Below, one piece after another: positions 1 to 11,445 of a stretch of 64,000 nucleotides of DNA (position 1 is the stretch's first letter; every line of letters starts with the position of its first letter). A program made the position numbers and the translations under genes. The notes under the pieces were generated by a model, which saw nothing but the letters and a program-made list of their open reading frames with translations, did not search any database and was not told the DNA's origin. This stretch comes from Zygnema cylindricum (lineage: Eukaryota > Streptophyta > Zygnematophyceae > Zygnematales > Zygnemataceae). Location of the stretch: the NCBI GenBank assembly GCA_037447655.1, contig JBBHKE010001521.1, positions 186,001-250,000 on the forward strand, read 5' to 3'.

Positions 1-1257
1 CAGTTCAGTGAGAGTGATGATATAAGTGATTGTAGTGGGTGTGCTCAAGGTAAAGCACACAGATTACCCTTTCCAAAAACAGCCACCTACAAGGGAGAAA
101 AACTTCTAGATCTAGTACACACAGATATTTGGGGACCGGCTAGAGTGCCCTCACCGGGGGGGAAGAGATTTATGATGACTATAACTGATGATTGGTCTCG
201 GTATTCCCGAGTATATTTTTTGAAAAACAAGTCAGAAGCTGAGGACTGTTTTAGACAATATAAAGCATGGAGCGAAAAACTCCATGAAACTCTAATCAAG
301 AGAGTAAGGAGTGACAATGGTGGAGAGTATACTTCTAACCAGTTTGAGGATTTTTTGAGGGAAGATGGGGTTCAACACCAAAAGACAGTGCCAGAAAATC
401 CTGAACAGAATGGGGTAGCTGAAAGGTTAAATAGAACACTAAGTGATAGTGCTAGAAGTATGTTGTCGGATAAGAAGATAGGAAAAAGGTTTTGGGCAGA
501 AGCAATGAACTGTGCTAATTACCTCAAAAATAGAGTTCTTACTTCAGCTATAAAAGATCAAACACCTTATGAGAGATGGACAGGCCGGAAACCAGACTTA
601 TCTCATTTAAAGGTTTTCGGCAGTCAAGTATTCAGTCTAGATACTGATCGGTCCAATTGGAAGCTAGATCCTAAGGGAAAACCGGGATACTTATTAGGAT
701 ATGATGAGGATGTTAAAGGATATAGAGTTTATGATCTAAAAAGAGAAGATATAATCTTAGTAAAGCATCTAGTAGTTATGGATGAAGGAAAGTCTGTGGA
801 TCCCTTCAAATATACAAAGTCAGTAAAAATCAGATTTGAGTCAGAAAATTCTGATGACTTTGAGCTTCCTAACTATCCAGGTTTTAGAGACGATGACATT
901 CTTGCAGGAACAAATCAGACCGAAAAGGACTCGGCTGTGGAAACTCCAGTGACAACTCTACTCGAAGCGGAAGACGTGATGGAAATTGATTCGGAATCAA
1001 GGGATAGGGGAGAAGCCGAGTTTGTTCGAAAGAATCCACGAGAACCATCTATTCCGGCCTCAGATTTTGAGGGAGGGAGGAGAAGTAGCAAAAGACTGCA
1101 AGAAAAACAGGTTAATAACAAGGTAACTAAACTATCTCATCAAGATGAACCTCAAACTTATCGAGAGGCGATGACTTGTCCAGAAAGAAACCGGTGGAAG
1201 ACAGCCATCAATGAGGAGATGGCTTCAATCATGGCAGCCGATACTTGGGATTGGTGG
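1..1257 (+). pseudogene. Truncated Ty1/copia pol fragment (integrase to start of reverse transcriptase)
   Basis: The frame is open from base 1, so the element continues to the left of the window. It begins at the last two cysteines of the HHCC zinc-binding region (CSGC), followed by the integrase core with the D, D(35)E triad: D in HTDIWG, D in RSDNGGEY and E in NGVAERLNRTL. A Ser/Glu-rich linker follows, then the start of the reverse transcriptase (MASIMAADTW). Similarity to the outer copia element at 16-29 kb is close throughout, so this is the same family in the opposite orientation. Homology stops abruptly at about 1257, where the frame runs on into a purine-only tract as nonsense to 1365. 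Reverse transcriptase, RNase H and the 3' LTR are missing. It cannot be autonomous. Confidence 0.9.
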
Positions 1258-1945
1258 GACAAACGGGAGAGTTGGAGGGGGATAGTGGGAGAAGGGGAGG
1301 GTGGAAAAGAGAAGGTGAGAACGAGAGAGTGGGAAAAGGGGCGAAAGGGAGAGGGGGCGAGTTGAACCGAGAGTGAGGGGGATAGGGTGAGGGGAAGGCA
1401 GACGGGGAGAGAGGGTGTGGGATAAAGGAAGATAGGAGGGGAGAGGTAGGTGGATTGTGAGCGGGAGGGTTGGGAGAGAGAGACCGGGGGAGAGCGGGAG
1501 CCTTGTAGCGCGGGAGCGAGGGAGAGGCGGAAAGGGGGAGCGGGTGCCAGTGGGATAGCGGAAAAAGGGGAAGATTGGGAGAGGAGAGACAAAAAGGAGA
1601 TAAAGAGAAGTTAGAAAGAGATGGGAAAAACGAAGAATCAAAAGAGAGGATAAAAAGGGAGAGGGAAGAAAGGGTGGAGAGGGTGTAAAGGGGAGAGGGG
1701 AAGATAGGACGAAGCGAAGATGGGTAGAAGGGGAGGAGGCGAGATGGAGAGGTGGAGAGATAGGGAGAGGAAGAGCGGGACGTTAGGAAAGAAATGAAGG
1801 AGAAAGAAGAGGGGCCAGGAAAAAGAAATGATAGAGGTGGATTAGGAGAGATGCAGGACAGATAAAGGGTGAGGGCAGGTGGAGGCCGGGAAGAGGGAGA
1901 GGAGAGGTATAGAGGAGCAAAGGAAGGAGAGGAGAATGAAAGAGG
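1258..1945. repeat. Purine-rich (G/A) low-complexity block
   Basis: Almost pure G and A on the plus strand, mostly short runs such as GGGAGA and GAGAGG, with no fixed unit length. It starts exactly where copia homology ends. Long open frames on either strand here are composition artefacts. A similar block follows at 5.83-7.09 kb and a short one at 4.14-4.26 kb. Confidence 0.9.
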
Positions 1946-3450
1946 GTCAATTTATAATCAAAATTTAACAACTCAACGCTATATATCTAATAATCAAAAC
2001 CAAAACCTGGATAATAAAGAATAAATGATTAATAATTACTATCGAATAAATAATTTCCTAATTAACTTCTTAATCACCACTTAGAATTTGATTATCCGTA
2101 ATAAATGATTGTGAAAAATTATTTAAGAATATATTTATATTAATTAATTACTGAATGACAAACTGATAACTAATAACTAAAATTACCAGCAATTCATAGC
2201 TTATATTCCATAACAATCAACGTATAATGACTTAAAAATAGTGAATAATAATAAATACTTCATTATTTAATAATTAATTGTCAGCGACAGAAAAATACAT
2301 AAAAAATCAAAATTACAACACAATAAAAGAAAATTATAATATTAACCGGACGAAATATCAACAACAAATAATATTAGAATTATTTTTCACAACGACCAAA
2401 ATAATAATAGAATATAATTATAAGAACACAATAATAATAACAACAACACAACAATAAAACATAAATACCATACCAATAAATAATGACAACGATATCAATA
2501 ATATAACAATATTAAACAACAATAACAAAATTATTGATAAAATAATAACCATAATCATAATTTCAATAAGATAATAAAACAAGCACAATTTAAAACATAA
2601 TGGAATATAAAACATCATAATAATAAAAATAATATAATAATGTTATATAATATAGAATATAATACTAATTATAATAGATAAGAAACCCAAACAACAATAC
2701 AGCACATTTATGATACAATACACAGCCAATAACAGAGTAATTGAAACAATGAATTTTAATAAATACAAAAATAATAGAGAAGAATATTAGTAATAACAAT
2801 AAGTTTTAATATTCATTAATAATGACGATGACAAAATTATAACAGAACAATAATAATAATAATAACAATAACGATATTAGAAACTATAATAATAATAACA
2901 CAAGATAACAACAAGCCATCATAGTAATGACAAACAAAGATGACACACAATTAAAATAATAAAGAAAAAACAATAATGAAACAAAATAATAATATCGATA
3001 TAAAATAATCATATTAGTAATTATATTATAATAGTGATAATAAAATATTGTGTTATAATATAAATAACAACAATGGTAAATAAATGTAATAATGAATAAT
3101 GATAAAATCATAACAATAACAATATAATAATCATTATAATAAAAATTAAAATAATTATAATAAAGAGTAATAACACCAATAATAATAATGATATTAATCA
3201 TAATAAAACACAGTAACAATAATGATAAAATTAACATTAATAACAGCACAATAAAAAAATATAAGAGAAATTTGCATTTTGATGAAAGTTAAGTAATACG
3301 TAATTATATACATAATCATAAATACGGAAAAGTGAACAGTTGATAAGAAATATTCATAGAAAGAAATAAACAGTAAAAATTAATCAATTACAAAATTATC
3401 TATAGTATTTTTTATTGAAATTAGATAATAATGTTCTATAACCGATAAAA
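1946..3450. repeat. Very AT-rich low-complexity block
   Basis: Composed largely of AATAAT, ATAATA and AACAAT strings with very low GC, and biased toward A on the plus strand between about 2400 and 3250. No coding signal; the hydrophobic minus-strand frames only reflect TTA, ATT and TAT codons. It lies between a purine block and the first LRR exon, so it is probably intronic. Confidence 0.85.
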
Positions 3451-3620
3451 GATAAATATTTTATATGACAAATCGTGGCAAAACCAGGGAGGATGGGGGA
3501 TGCATGTAAATAAATAACAATTTTGTGTCTGAAAGTAAGATTTGGATTTTTTTTTCCTTTGATGTCTTTTTTTTATCAATATTTTTTTTTGATTGGTTAT
3601 TTAGATGATTATTGTCACAG

Positions 3621-3692
3621 ATATCTATTTGAGAACCAGTTGAGCGGAAGCATTCCATTGTCCATCGGTAAAATGACATCCCTCGAATTCTT
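3621..3692 (+). CDS. Leucine-rich-repeat exon (72 nt), copy 1
   Basis: A T-rich stretch ends in an acceptor (GTCACAG) and a donor (GTAAGACAC) follows at 3693. Exactly 72 nt lie between them, one 24-residue plant LRR. With one nt completing the previous codon the exon reads YLFENQLSGSIPLSIGKMTS followed by LEF and a split Leu codon. This fits the plant extracellular LRR consensus LxLxxNxLSGxIPxxIGxLxxL. Plant LRR receptors commonly have 72-nt LRR exons in one phase. The protein probably acts at the cell surface as a receptor-like protein or kinase. No kinase domain is visible in the window, so the class is inferred. Confidence 0.75.
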
Positions 3693-3852
3693 GTAAGACA
3701 CATGACACTATGGTCTAAATGGAAATGGTTTGTGCCAAAAATACTTCATCGAATTAAAATTTGTAAAAAAAAACACTTGTTATTTTTATCATATAAACAA
3801 TGAAAAAATTAGAGAAAAGAAATCAAATCGGTCATTAAGGCGGCAGCTTTGT

Positions 3853-4153
3853 AGATCAAAATCAAAATCCGGCGTTAATCAAATCGATCGTCCGACCAAT
3901 CAGAATCGATCGATCAATCCAAAATCCAAAATCAGGATCGCGGATCGGGATCATCGAGATAATCACGAAGATAATCCGACAAATCGGCATCGGATCGTCA
4001 AAAATCAGGCAATCGGCGATCAGCATTTCATCGACGTCACAATCAGGATCACGTCAAAGGATCAAAGTCGGGTAATCCATCGATCGAAATCAAATCAACC
4101 TGCGGATCATCGATCAAATCCAGCGATCCGCCACGTTTTCATGATCAGAGATC
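3853..4153. repeat. GATC-dense cryptically simple region
   Basis: I count 17 GATC tetramers in about 300 bases, against roughly one expected by chance. They are interleaved with AATC and ATCG words, including GATCGATC. There is no fixed period. A 195-codon open frame across it has no recognisable domain and is probably a by-product of the composition. It lies in the presumed intron between the two LRR exons. Confidence 0.8.
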
Positions 4154-5608
4154 ATCAGAGGAGAGAGAGGAAGAGGAAGGAAAAGGATAGAAGGGGAAAA
4201 GAAAGAAGTCGAGGAGGAGAGGAAAGGAAGAGTAGAGAGAGGGAGAGAGGGAGAGGGAGATTTTTATCCGATATGACAGTTATTAACATAATGCTATCAC
4301 TACCTAATCATCAATAATTTATACAGTCATTAACATTATACTATCAATACCAAATCATCAATAATTTATACATCATACTAATAAATGTTGCTAATTATTA
4401 ATGCCAATAGCTAATCAAAATTTTATATTTAATTACGCTATATGTGAATGAACATTACAAATTTATTAATTATATATTAATATTTAATAGTCCATGCTTA
4501 ATATCTATTACCTAATATTATATAATCTGTAATTAGTACTTAATAATTTATGATTTTTTATTACAAACTAATAATCTATAATTCATATAGGTTTTTAAGA
4601 CTTCATAATTAATAACTAATACTTAGAACTCAATACGTAATACCTAATACTTATATCTTAATACTTTCCAATTGATATTTATGTTTAACATAAAATCTTT
4701 ATTAATTAATTCGTTATAATTAATGGTTAATGAATATATTTAAATACTTATATTTATAATAAATAGTTAGAGTTAATACACGATTTTTAATAATCATTAC
4801 TTTAAAATCGATTATCACTCCTATGAAATTTATATTTATTAAGGAGAAATAAATACTTAATACATAATATTTATTGCGTTATAATCAACAAAGAATAGTT
4901 TAGACATAATTTTCAACACTTAAATACTTAATACTTACTAATCAATATTCAATAAATAATGATTAATAATTAAAAATTAAAAATAAACAATTAACTATAA
5001 GAAATATACTTAATGAATAATTAGTGAAGGTAACTAATAATTAATAGCTGACTAATAATCAATCATCAATAATAGTTAATGAAAAATGTTTATTATAATA
5101 ATCCATAAGGTAAATTAAAAATCATTAAAAATAATTAATAACCAGTGATTTAATAAATAATAATCAGTAAATATCATAATAAAAACAATAACAATAGTAA
5201 ATACAACAAAAATAATAATTAGTAATATATAAAAAGAAAATTAACAGTATATAACATATATACTTAAAAAAAAAAATAATAATAGTATAATAATGTTTTT
5301 TTTTATTTTAAGTAATTCCTTGTGATAATGTTTTGTTGTTTAATTTTTGTTTCTATCTATCTAAATTTAATTGTAAAAATTCAAATGATTTATCTTTTCA
5401 AACAAACTGAAAAGAATAAGTGACGAATTGTGGCAAAGCGACGGAAGGTGAGAGAAGAGGGAAGAGTGGGGGCGGACAGTGGTTAAAAAGAAAATCGGAG
5501 AGGGTGTATGAAAAAAATGCGACTTTGTCTGTGAAGATAGTAAAGTTAATTATTTTTATTATTTCATTCATTTTTTAAGATTAATTTAGTGGATGCATGT
5601 TGTCGCAG
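4154..5608. repeat. Presumed intron: short purine tract then AT-rich block
   Basis: A GAGA-type purine tract at 4154-4262 is followed by about 1.1 kb of AT-rich sequence full of TAATAATT words, then unique sequence leading to the second LRR acceptor. The order purine tract, AT-rich block, LRR exon repeats the arrangement at 1258-3692. The bases just inside the two introns are also alike (GTAAGACAC then TGACA). I see no gene here. Confidence 0.65.
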
Positions 5609-5680
5609 ACTATTGAATTCCAACCAATTGAGTGGTTCCATTCCATCCTCCATCGGTCAACTGACATCCCTCCAAGACTT
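5609..5680 (+). CDS. Leucine-rich-repeat exon (72 nt), copy 2
   Basis: Acceptor GTCGCAG ends at 5608 and donor GTAAGACACG starts at 5681, leaving exactly 72 nt in the same phase as the exon at 3621. After the split first codon it reads LLNSNQLSGSIPSSIGQLTS then LQD and a split Leu, again an LxLxxNxLSGxIP repeat. Similarity to copy 1 covers the exon and the start of the intron, pointing to tandem exon duplication about 2 kb apart. The two exons can be spliced together in frame. Confidence 0.75.
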
Positions 5681-5829
5681 GTAAGACACGTGACAATATG
5701 GTAGCGCTACGCATAAAAAAATGGTCCCAATCAAAATGGTTTATCTCTTTGAAATTTGTTAAATTAAAAGTTTTTTTTTCAATTTTTATGTTAGTTTTAT
5801 CATCTAAAACCTAATTATAAAAATATACT

Positions 5830-7090
5830 TGACTTGATGGCCAAAAAAAATAGAGAGAGGGGGGAGGAGAGGCGGGTGGGGAGAGGGGGGAGGAGTGAGA
5901 GGTGGAGAGGTAAAAAAAATGGAAAAGAGGAGAGAGAGAGGGACATTAAAAGACGGGGGGAGAGGGGCAAAAGGGCGAAGAGGGAGAGGGATAAAACGTA
6001 GATGGGGAGAGCGGGGGAGGCGGAGAGGGAGAGATATGGGCGCGAGAGGGAGGAGAGGAGAAAAGGAAGAGAAAGAGATAGGGGGAGAGGGGGGCAAGAG
6101 GGGGGAGGGGGGGAGGGGAAGAAAGGTAGGGAGGGGGGGAGGAGGAATGAGTGAGAAGAGAGCATTTGAGCGGCAGGGGATGAGAGGGTAGGGAAAGAGG
6201 GGTTTAGCGGTAGGGGAGAGAGGGCAGGGAGATAAAAAAGGTAAAGGATGGCCGAGAACGAGAAAGAGATAGAGGCTGAGGAAGAGGGAAAGGAATAGAG
6301 GGAGCGGGAGGGGGCGTGGGAAGGGAAGGGGAAATAAATTGCAACTGTGGAGACGTGGGCGTTGGTGGAGCGTAGCGAGGTCAGAAGGGGTGGAGGGGTA
6401 GAGGTAGAGGAGGAGAGGGGGAGTTGGAGAAGGGGAAAAGAGCGAAGTACAGAGATAGGGAGAAGAGAATATGAGCGGAGGGAGATACGGATAAGGAAGG
6501 AAAGAGGAAGAGTGAGATGTAGAGGGGAAGGGAGAGAGGAAGGGGGGGTGGGAGGGGGAGGAGGAGGCGGCGAGGCAAATTGCGGGAGATGTGGAGCGGG
6601 AGGGGGAGGGAGGTGGAGGTGGGGGTGGTGGTGGGGATGGGGGTGGGTGTGGGAGTGTGGGAGAGGGAGGGGTAGGAAGTGGTGGGGAGTTTCAGAGGGT
6701 GGAGGGGAAGGAGAGGAGGGAGAGAGAGACGAAGAAGTAGAGCAAAAAAGGAGAGGGAGATAGGGAGGAGAGGGATAGGGTCAGAGGTGAGAAAAAGGCA
6801 GGGGAGTGGGAGATCTAAAGAGAGGCAAAAGATGAGGTGTGGAGCGGCAAGAAGAAAGAATAAGGACTAAAAGTAACGCAAGAGGGAGGTGGTGAGGTAA
6901 GGGAACATAACAGGTGAAAGGGGGGTAGTCGGCGAGGGGAGAGGGTGAGAGGGAAGGAGTGGGGGAGGCAGAGAGAGGTAGTGTTAGATAGAGAGGTAAA
7001 GGTAGAGGGAGAGGGAATGTGAGGGAAAGAGGGGATGAGATGGATGGCACGAGGAGGGTGAGGAAGAAAATGATAGAGGGGGAGAGAGCG
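5830..7090. repeat. Large purine-rich (G/A) block
   Basis: About 1.25 kb of nearly uninterrupted G and A on the plus strand with G runs up to six, including GGTGGGGGTGG stretches near 6610-6660. Frames in it encode only Arg, Gly, Glu and Lys (or Pro, Ser and Leu on the other strand) and are not genes. Its mirror-symmetric purine runs could form triplex or G-quadruplex structure. Confidence 0.9.
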
Positions 7091-7203
7091 AGTCATATAG
7101 ATTTAGAAAGGCTAACAGTAATAATTAACAGATGTTAGATCTCTAAAAATGATATCTTAATTTTATATGAAAATAATGTAGACCTTTTTTCGGCGAAATA
7201 TGT

Positions 7204-7234
<31 letters not shown>

Positions 7235-8160
7235 CCTTTGTAGCACTTAACTATTTTTTTTGTTTCTTTTTTTTTTGATAAATTTAAAAATTATTTGTTA
7301 TGCAAAAATGGATTTTTGGAGGAGAGGGCCTAAGCGGGTGAGGGTAGTGAGAGTGGCATCATCCTCCTATATTCTATTTGGGTTATTTTTCTGTAATAAG
7401 TTGTGGATTATTTTTTATTTTTATTTAGCAAAAAAAGGGTGGGTAAGGAAACATTTGACATATGCCACTTGGTACGGTGTTTTTTTTTTTTCTTTCTCTA
7501 TTTTCTTAGCGAGATTTTACATTATTTTTTTTTGTCGACTTGGATAGTTATTACCTGTCAAGGTGCGCACAAATGTTGATGGTTTATTCCCAAAAAATTT
7601 ACACCACAATGTATATTTGAACGAGTACGATTATCTAACAGATGATTTATTTGATGTAATAAATAAAAAACAACCTACACATTTGTTTTCACTTCTATTT
7701 TATTTTAAATGGAATTTCATCATTTTTGGCAGTCATTTCTAGTGTTTTTCAGATTTTTTAAGTTGTCCAAGCAACAAATCAAGAGTAGAGATTTTAAGAT
7801 AACATCACTATTTCAAAAATGCCAATAAAAAGTGAAGATTGTTGGTTGTGAAAACATTATCTATATTTCTAATAGAATTTCCGTTAATCAGTCTTAGTGT
7901 CAACGAATATTTCATGTGTAGTAAAGCGATCTTAACCAACATAGCTTATATAAAAAATATTTGTCATAAAAGGTTGTGTGTGCATGTTTTATGCGGCTTG
8001 TTGTACATGAATCAAGCTCGATGCCTTTCTTAAACATTTTTATTGTTTATACGCACTATCATGGATTTTTCTGGCTTGTCAAGTAATTTTCTTTTACGAT
8101 GGTGAAACCATAATCACAGTTTTATTTTAAGCAACTACATCACCGGGCCAGTTGCCACAG
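7091..8160. other. Presumed intron, no gene recognised
   Basis: T-rich unique sequence with a run of about 26 T at 7209-7234. It precedes the cysteine-rich exon. Phase arithmetic says at least one exon should lie between the LRR exon ending at 5680 and the exon at 8161, but I could not find it by eye. Confidence 0.5.
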
Positions 8161-8397
8161 TTAACGGGATTCCAAATTGTTACGATTTATCCACCAATTG
8201 CCTATTTGGCCCAAACCTCCCAACCGGGTGCCCATCCAGCAAACAACGAAGTAAAAGCGAATGTAAAGCATTTTGCAATGCGACCCAACCAGGAGGCCCT
8301 TGCGGGGGAGGCGGTATTTGCTCCCGAGGCAAAAACGGGACATCATGTGCATGCAAAAAAGGCTACAGCAACCGGGCGAGCAAGTTCATTTGCAAAT
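8161..8397 (+). CDS. Cysteine-rich (EGF-like) exon of a probable surface protein
   Basis: An acceptor (GTTGCCACAG) ends at 8160 and a donor (GTATATG) starts at 8398. With two nt completing the first codon the exon reads 78 codons without a stop and encodes about ten cysteines. Recognisable stretches are CYDLSTNCLFGPNLPTGC, SECKAFCNATQPGGPCGGGG and GKNGTSCACKKGYSN. The C-x-C-x2-GY spacing late in the exon resembles an EGF-like module. It ends in phase 1, which matches the two-nt start of the proline-rich exon at 9645. It is not phase-compatible with the LRR exons directly. The most economical reading is an extracellular module downstream of LRRs. No homolog was recognised and the domain call is tentative. 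Confidence 0.55.
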
Positions 8398-9644
8398 GTA
8401 TATGTTTTTTTTTTGTGCAAAGCGGGTTGATAACCCGTGTATTATCCACAAAAATAAAAATTGTTGGCTGATTTCTTTCCTTCATTCTCGTTCATGCTGT
8501 TTATCAGTTAGGAATTGATAGCAAACTCTTTGCTTGCAAGGGTAATATCGGGTTTTATAGTTTTATTAAACAACAAAAAAAAAGTCATAAGCTACTAGTT
8601 TCATCTAATCGATGAGGTATCTTCATTTCTATTAGTTGCAAATTGAAATTTTAGCGACTTAAGTGATATTATTTTCACTTGTACAAAACAACCACCACAA
8701 TTAACTAACGTAGGAGGGAAGATAAAAATTATATTTGAAATTTCGAAAAAAAGGCCGAAATTTCAAATTTCGGTTGTGTATTCTTTATTTAAGCAATTTC
8801 CGTTCCGCTGGTTTTTTGAACAAAACAACTTCAAGCTTTAAAAAACTTTCAGTCTTCATCTTGATTCAAATGTGATGGTCAATTTTGTACATGAAATCCA
8901 TCAATGTATGTTTTTTGATCTTGTTGGTCGAAAAATTATCCAGTTCAAAATAATAATAAAAATTGTTGACGACATATATAATGTAACCCTCGTTATATTT
9001 TTGCCCAAAATCTTAAAAAAAAAAAAAATAGTGAATTCATGTTGTCAAACACAAGATAACATAAAAACATACAGATTTTTAATAACAAAACAAATACACA
9101 ATTAAGGCTATGGTTTTTTACAATTTTCTGCAACTCAACGTGTGTTGTACGTAACTCACTAAAATATTTTAGAATTAAAAATAAGGCAAAATATATAGAT
9201 TGAAAGAGTCTTTTCAAAAATGGCATTAAAATTAAAGGTAGTCCATGCAAACGTATACATGAAAGATACCTCCATATTTTTAACATTTTGTTAATTCATT
9301 TCATCCTCTTCTCCCTTTTCTCTACACCCACGAATTTGCCTCCAATCAGCTTTCTCACATTGTTTTACTATCGATACCTCCACATTTCCCTTCACTTCAA
9401 CATTTTACCCGACCTTCTCCACCCATTACTGGTTTTTCCCCTACCTTTTTCTCAACCTCAATTGTATTTTTCTGCCTTGTAACTAAAGGTACTAGAAGGC
9501 TTAAGTGTGAAATAAAAAATGAATTCCTGTCTCCATAATACATATTGGGGCATCAATGGAGTCGTCTTTTTCCAAAGCATTGTTGTTTGAAGGCAAAAAA
9601 CAGTATGGCTGACAATGAATCTTCTTTTCTCAATGGTTTTGTAG
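8398..9644. other. Presumed intron between the cysteine-rich and proline-rich exons
   Basis: AT-rich unique sequence with many T runs and no coding signal I can support. A C/T-rich patch lies at 9288-9480. Confidence 0.4.
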
Positions 9645-9810
9645 TGGTGAAGAAACAACCACCTCCTCGTTCCCCTCCCCTTCTCTCACCTCGTTCAAAT
9701 TCCGTACCTCCACCCTCACCACCCTCAAAAATCCCACCTCCTCGCCCCCCTCTATCACCTGCTTCAAAATCCCCACCCCCTCGTCGCCGCCCCGTGTTGA
9801 GGAACAGAAC
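9645..9810 (+). CDS. Proline-rich (extensin-like) exon
   Basis: A T-rich acceptor (GGTTTTGTAG) ends at 9644 and a donor (GTGAGA) begins at 9811. Joined to the phase-1 end of the exon at 8161-8397, the split codon becomes TTG (Leu). The exon then reads VKKQPPPRSPPLLSPRSNSV, continues with PPPSPPSKIPPPRPPLSP and ends in a basic patch (PPPRRRPVLRNR). SP3-like and PPP motifs are typical of cell-wall-associated linkers in plant surface proteins. An extracellular stalk or a juxtamembrane linker would both fit. No transmembrane or kinase exon could be recognised downstream, so the gene is incomplete here. Confidence 0.5.
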
Positions 9811-11445
9811 GTGAGAATGAATTATATATTGTTGTTGGAACCCATATGGATTGAAGAACGTAACACATGAGATGATGAAGATTCAAACATTTTCACAATT
9901 ATACGGATCAATTAGACAGATAATATGGAGGATTAACTTGCCAGTTAAAGTCACGGCTTTCAATTAAAAAATTCGCTCGTGTTTTTTTTGCTAGTATTAT
10001 TTCAGCTCAGTCAAGTGTTTGTGTTACGCTTTTTTTTTGTTTATTTATAAATCATTTTACTTATTTTTTGTGTTGCTTGTTTATTGTGAGCGCGACAGGT
10101 GCCATACGATTTTAATTGTCTTAGTGATATATAACCTGCACAACATTTAATTTACAATTTTTATAAGTTTAGGTCTATTAATTTTCAATTGAAAGATATC
10201 TATGAAATGCCGTATACTTCACAATATTTGCAAACATTCGATCAAATCATTACATTTTATCATGACCTCATTTGTGCCTTTGAAAGGTAATGATGAACAA
10301 ACACTAAGATCCGAAAACAAGATGGATTTTCCCTTTTGCTATTAACTATCTGAGCACATTTGGTATATTTTAAGATATGTGACAAAGGGCTACCACGGGA
10401 CTCAAAGAACATTATGCAAATAAACAATAAAAAGTGCAACAACTTTCTGAAGTGAAACTAATAAAGCTGACATTAGTAAATATTCTAAGAAAAAAATAGT
10501 AGTTATTATAAGAACAAAATTGAAGAACAGCTGGTGATGACTCATGCAATTTGAGGAGTCATAGATGACAAATGGATAAATGACATAAGAGCACAAACTC
10601 ATCGTTGCAAAAAATGTGTTGTTTTTTAGCACTTGTAAGCCACAACTCCTACATTGATCGGCTTGACTTAGCCATCTAGCAATAGTAGGTGCAAGAGGGG
10701 GAAATAACATGTTATGCTTAAAAAATCAAAAAATGGAATGGAAAGTAAAGATTTACATATTGGTGGAAAATTTGACTGTGATGGCCTCTACAACATTAAA
10801 AAACTAGGCTATATCGATAATGAGAGAAAACAAAAATGGTTGACAATCAGATGTTTGAGGGAATAAAACTACATGATAAGTGTTGTCCGTAGCCATTTCT
10901 AGCCATGGATTCACCCTCGGAAGCACCACAGACTACCCCAAAAACAGCCTACTTTGGATACACACAGAATTCATCATAATTAACAAAAAAAACTGAAACT
11001 ACATTAACAGATATTATATAGGCTATAGAATAACCTCAAAATGTTTCAGACAAAAATAATAAACAGAGTGATCACATCATCTAGTCAAAGTTGCAGAAAA
11101 ACAGTCTGCCAGAACTTTGATATAACAGACTAACTTCACAATAAAGTAAAACACAGACCAGGCACACAATAGGCCCGCAAATCTTTTACAATATTAACAG
11201 TATATAGAGGAACACATATGCAGAATTTCAGACAATTCTGCCAACAGATGTGAGAGTAATCCTCGGATAAAATGACCAAAATAACCATAAACAGTTTTTG
11301 GTCCAGGAAGTTCCTAAGTCCTAAAATGACTAAGTCCTACAAATATATACAAGAACTTACTGCTGAATGTACGGAGGCATACCAGTTGTACGCTATCTAC
11401 CATCTACCTCTAATAATGTTGGTATACCCGAATACTTCAAGGTAT
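9811..11445. other. No gene recognised
   Basis: AT-rich unique sequence, possibly further intron of the LRR-type gene. The stretch near 10881 (TGTTGTCCGTAGCC, then a CCATGGATT word) resembles 32197-32260, so old LTR debris is present. Nothing else can be supported. Confidence 0.4.

Noticed and set aside
2418-3249. Minus-strand frames encoding strongly hydrophobic peptides
   Set aside because: They come from TTA, ATT and TAT codons in AT-rich simple sequence; no start context, domain or splice evidence.
3730-4317. 195-codon plus-strand frame
   Set aside because: It spans the GATC-dense and purine tracts; the residue content follows base composition and no domain is recognised.
5804-7096. Arg/Gly-rich and Pro/Ser/Leu-rich frames on both strands
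   Set aside because: Pure products of G/A or C/T low-complexity sequence.
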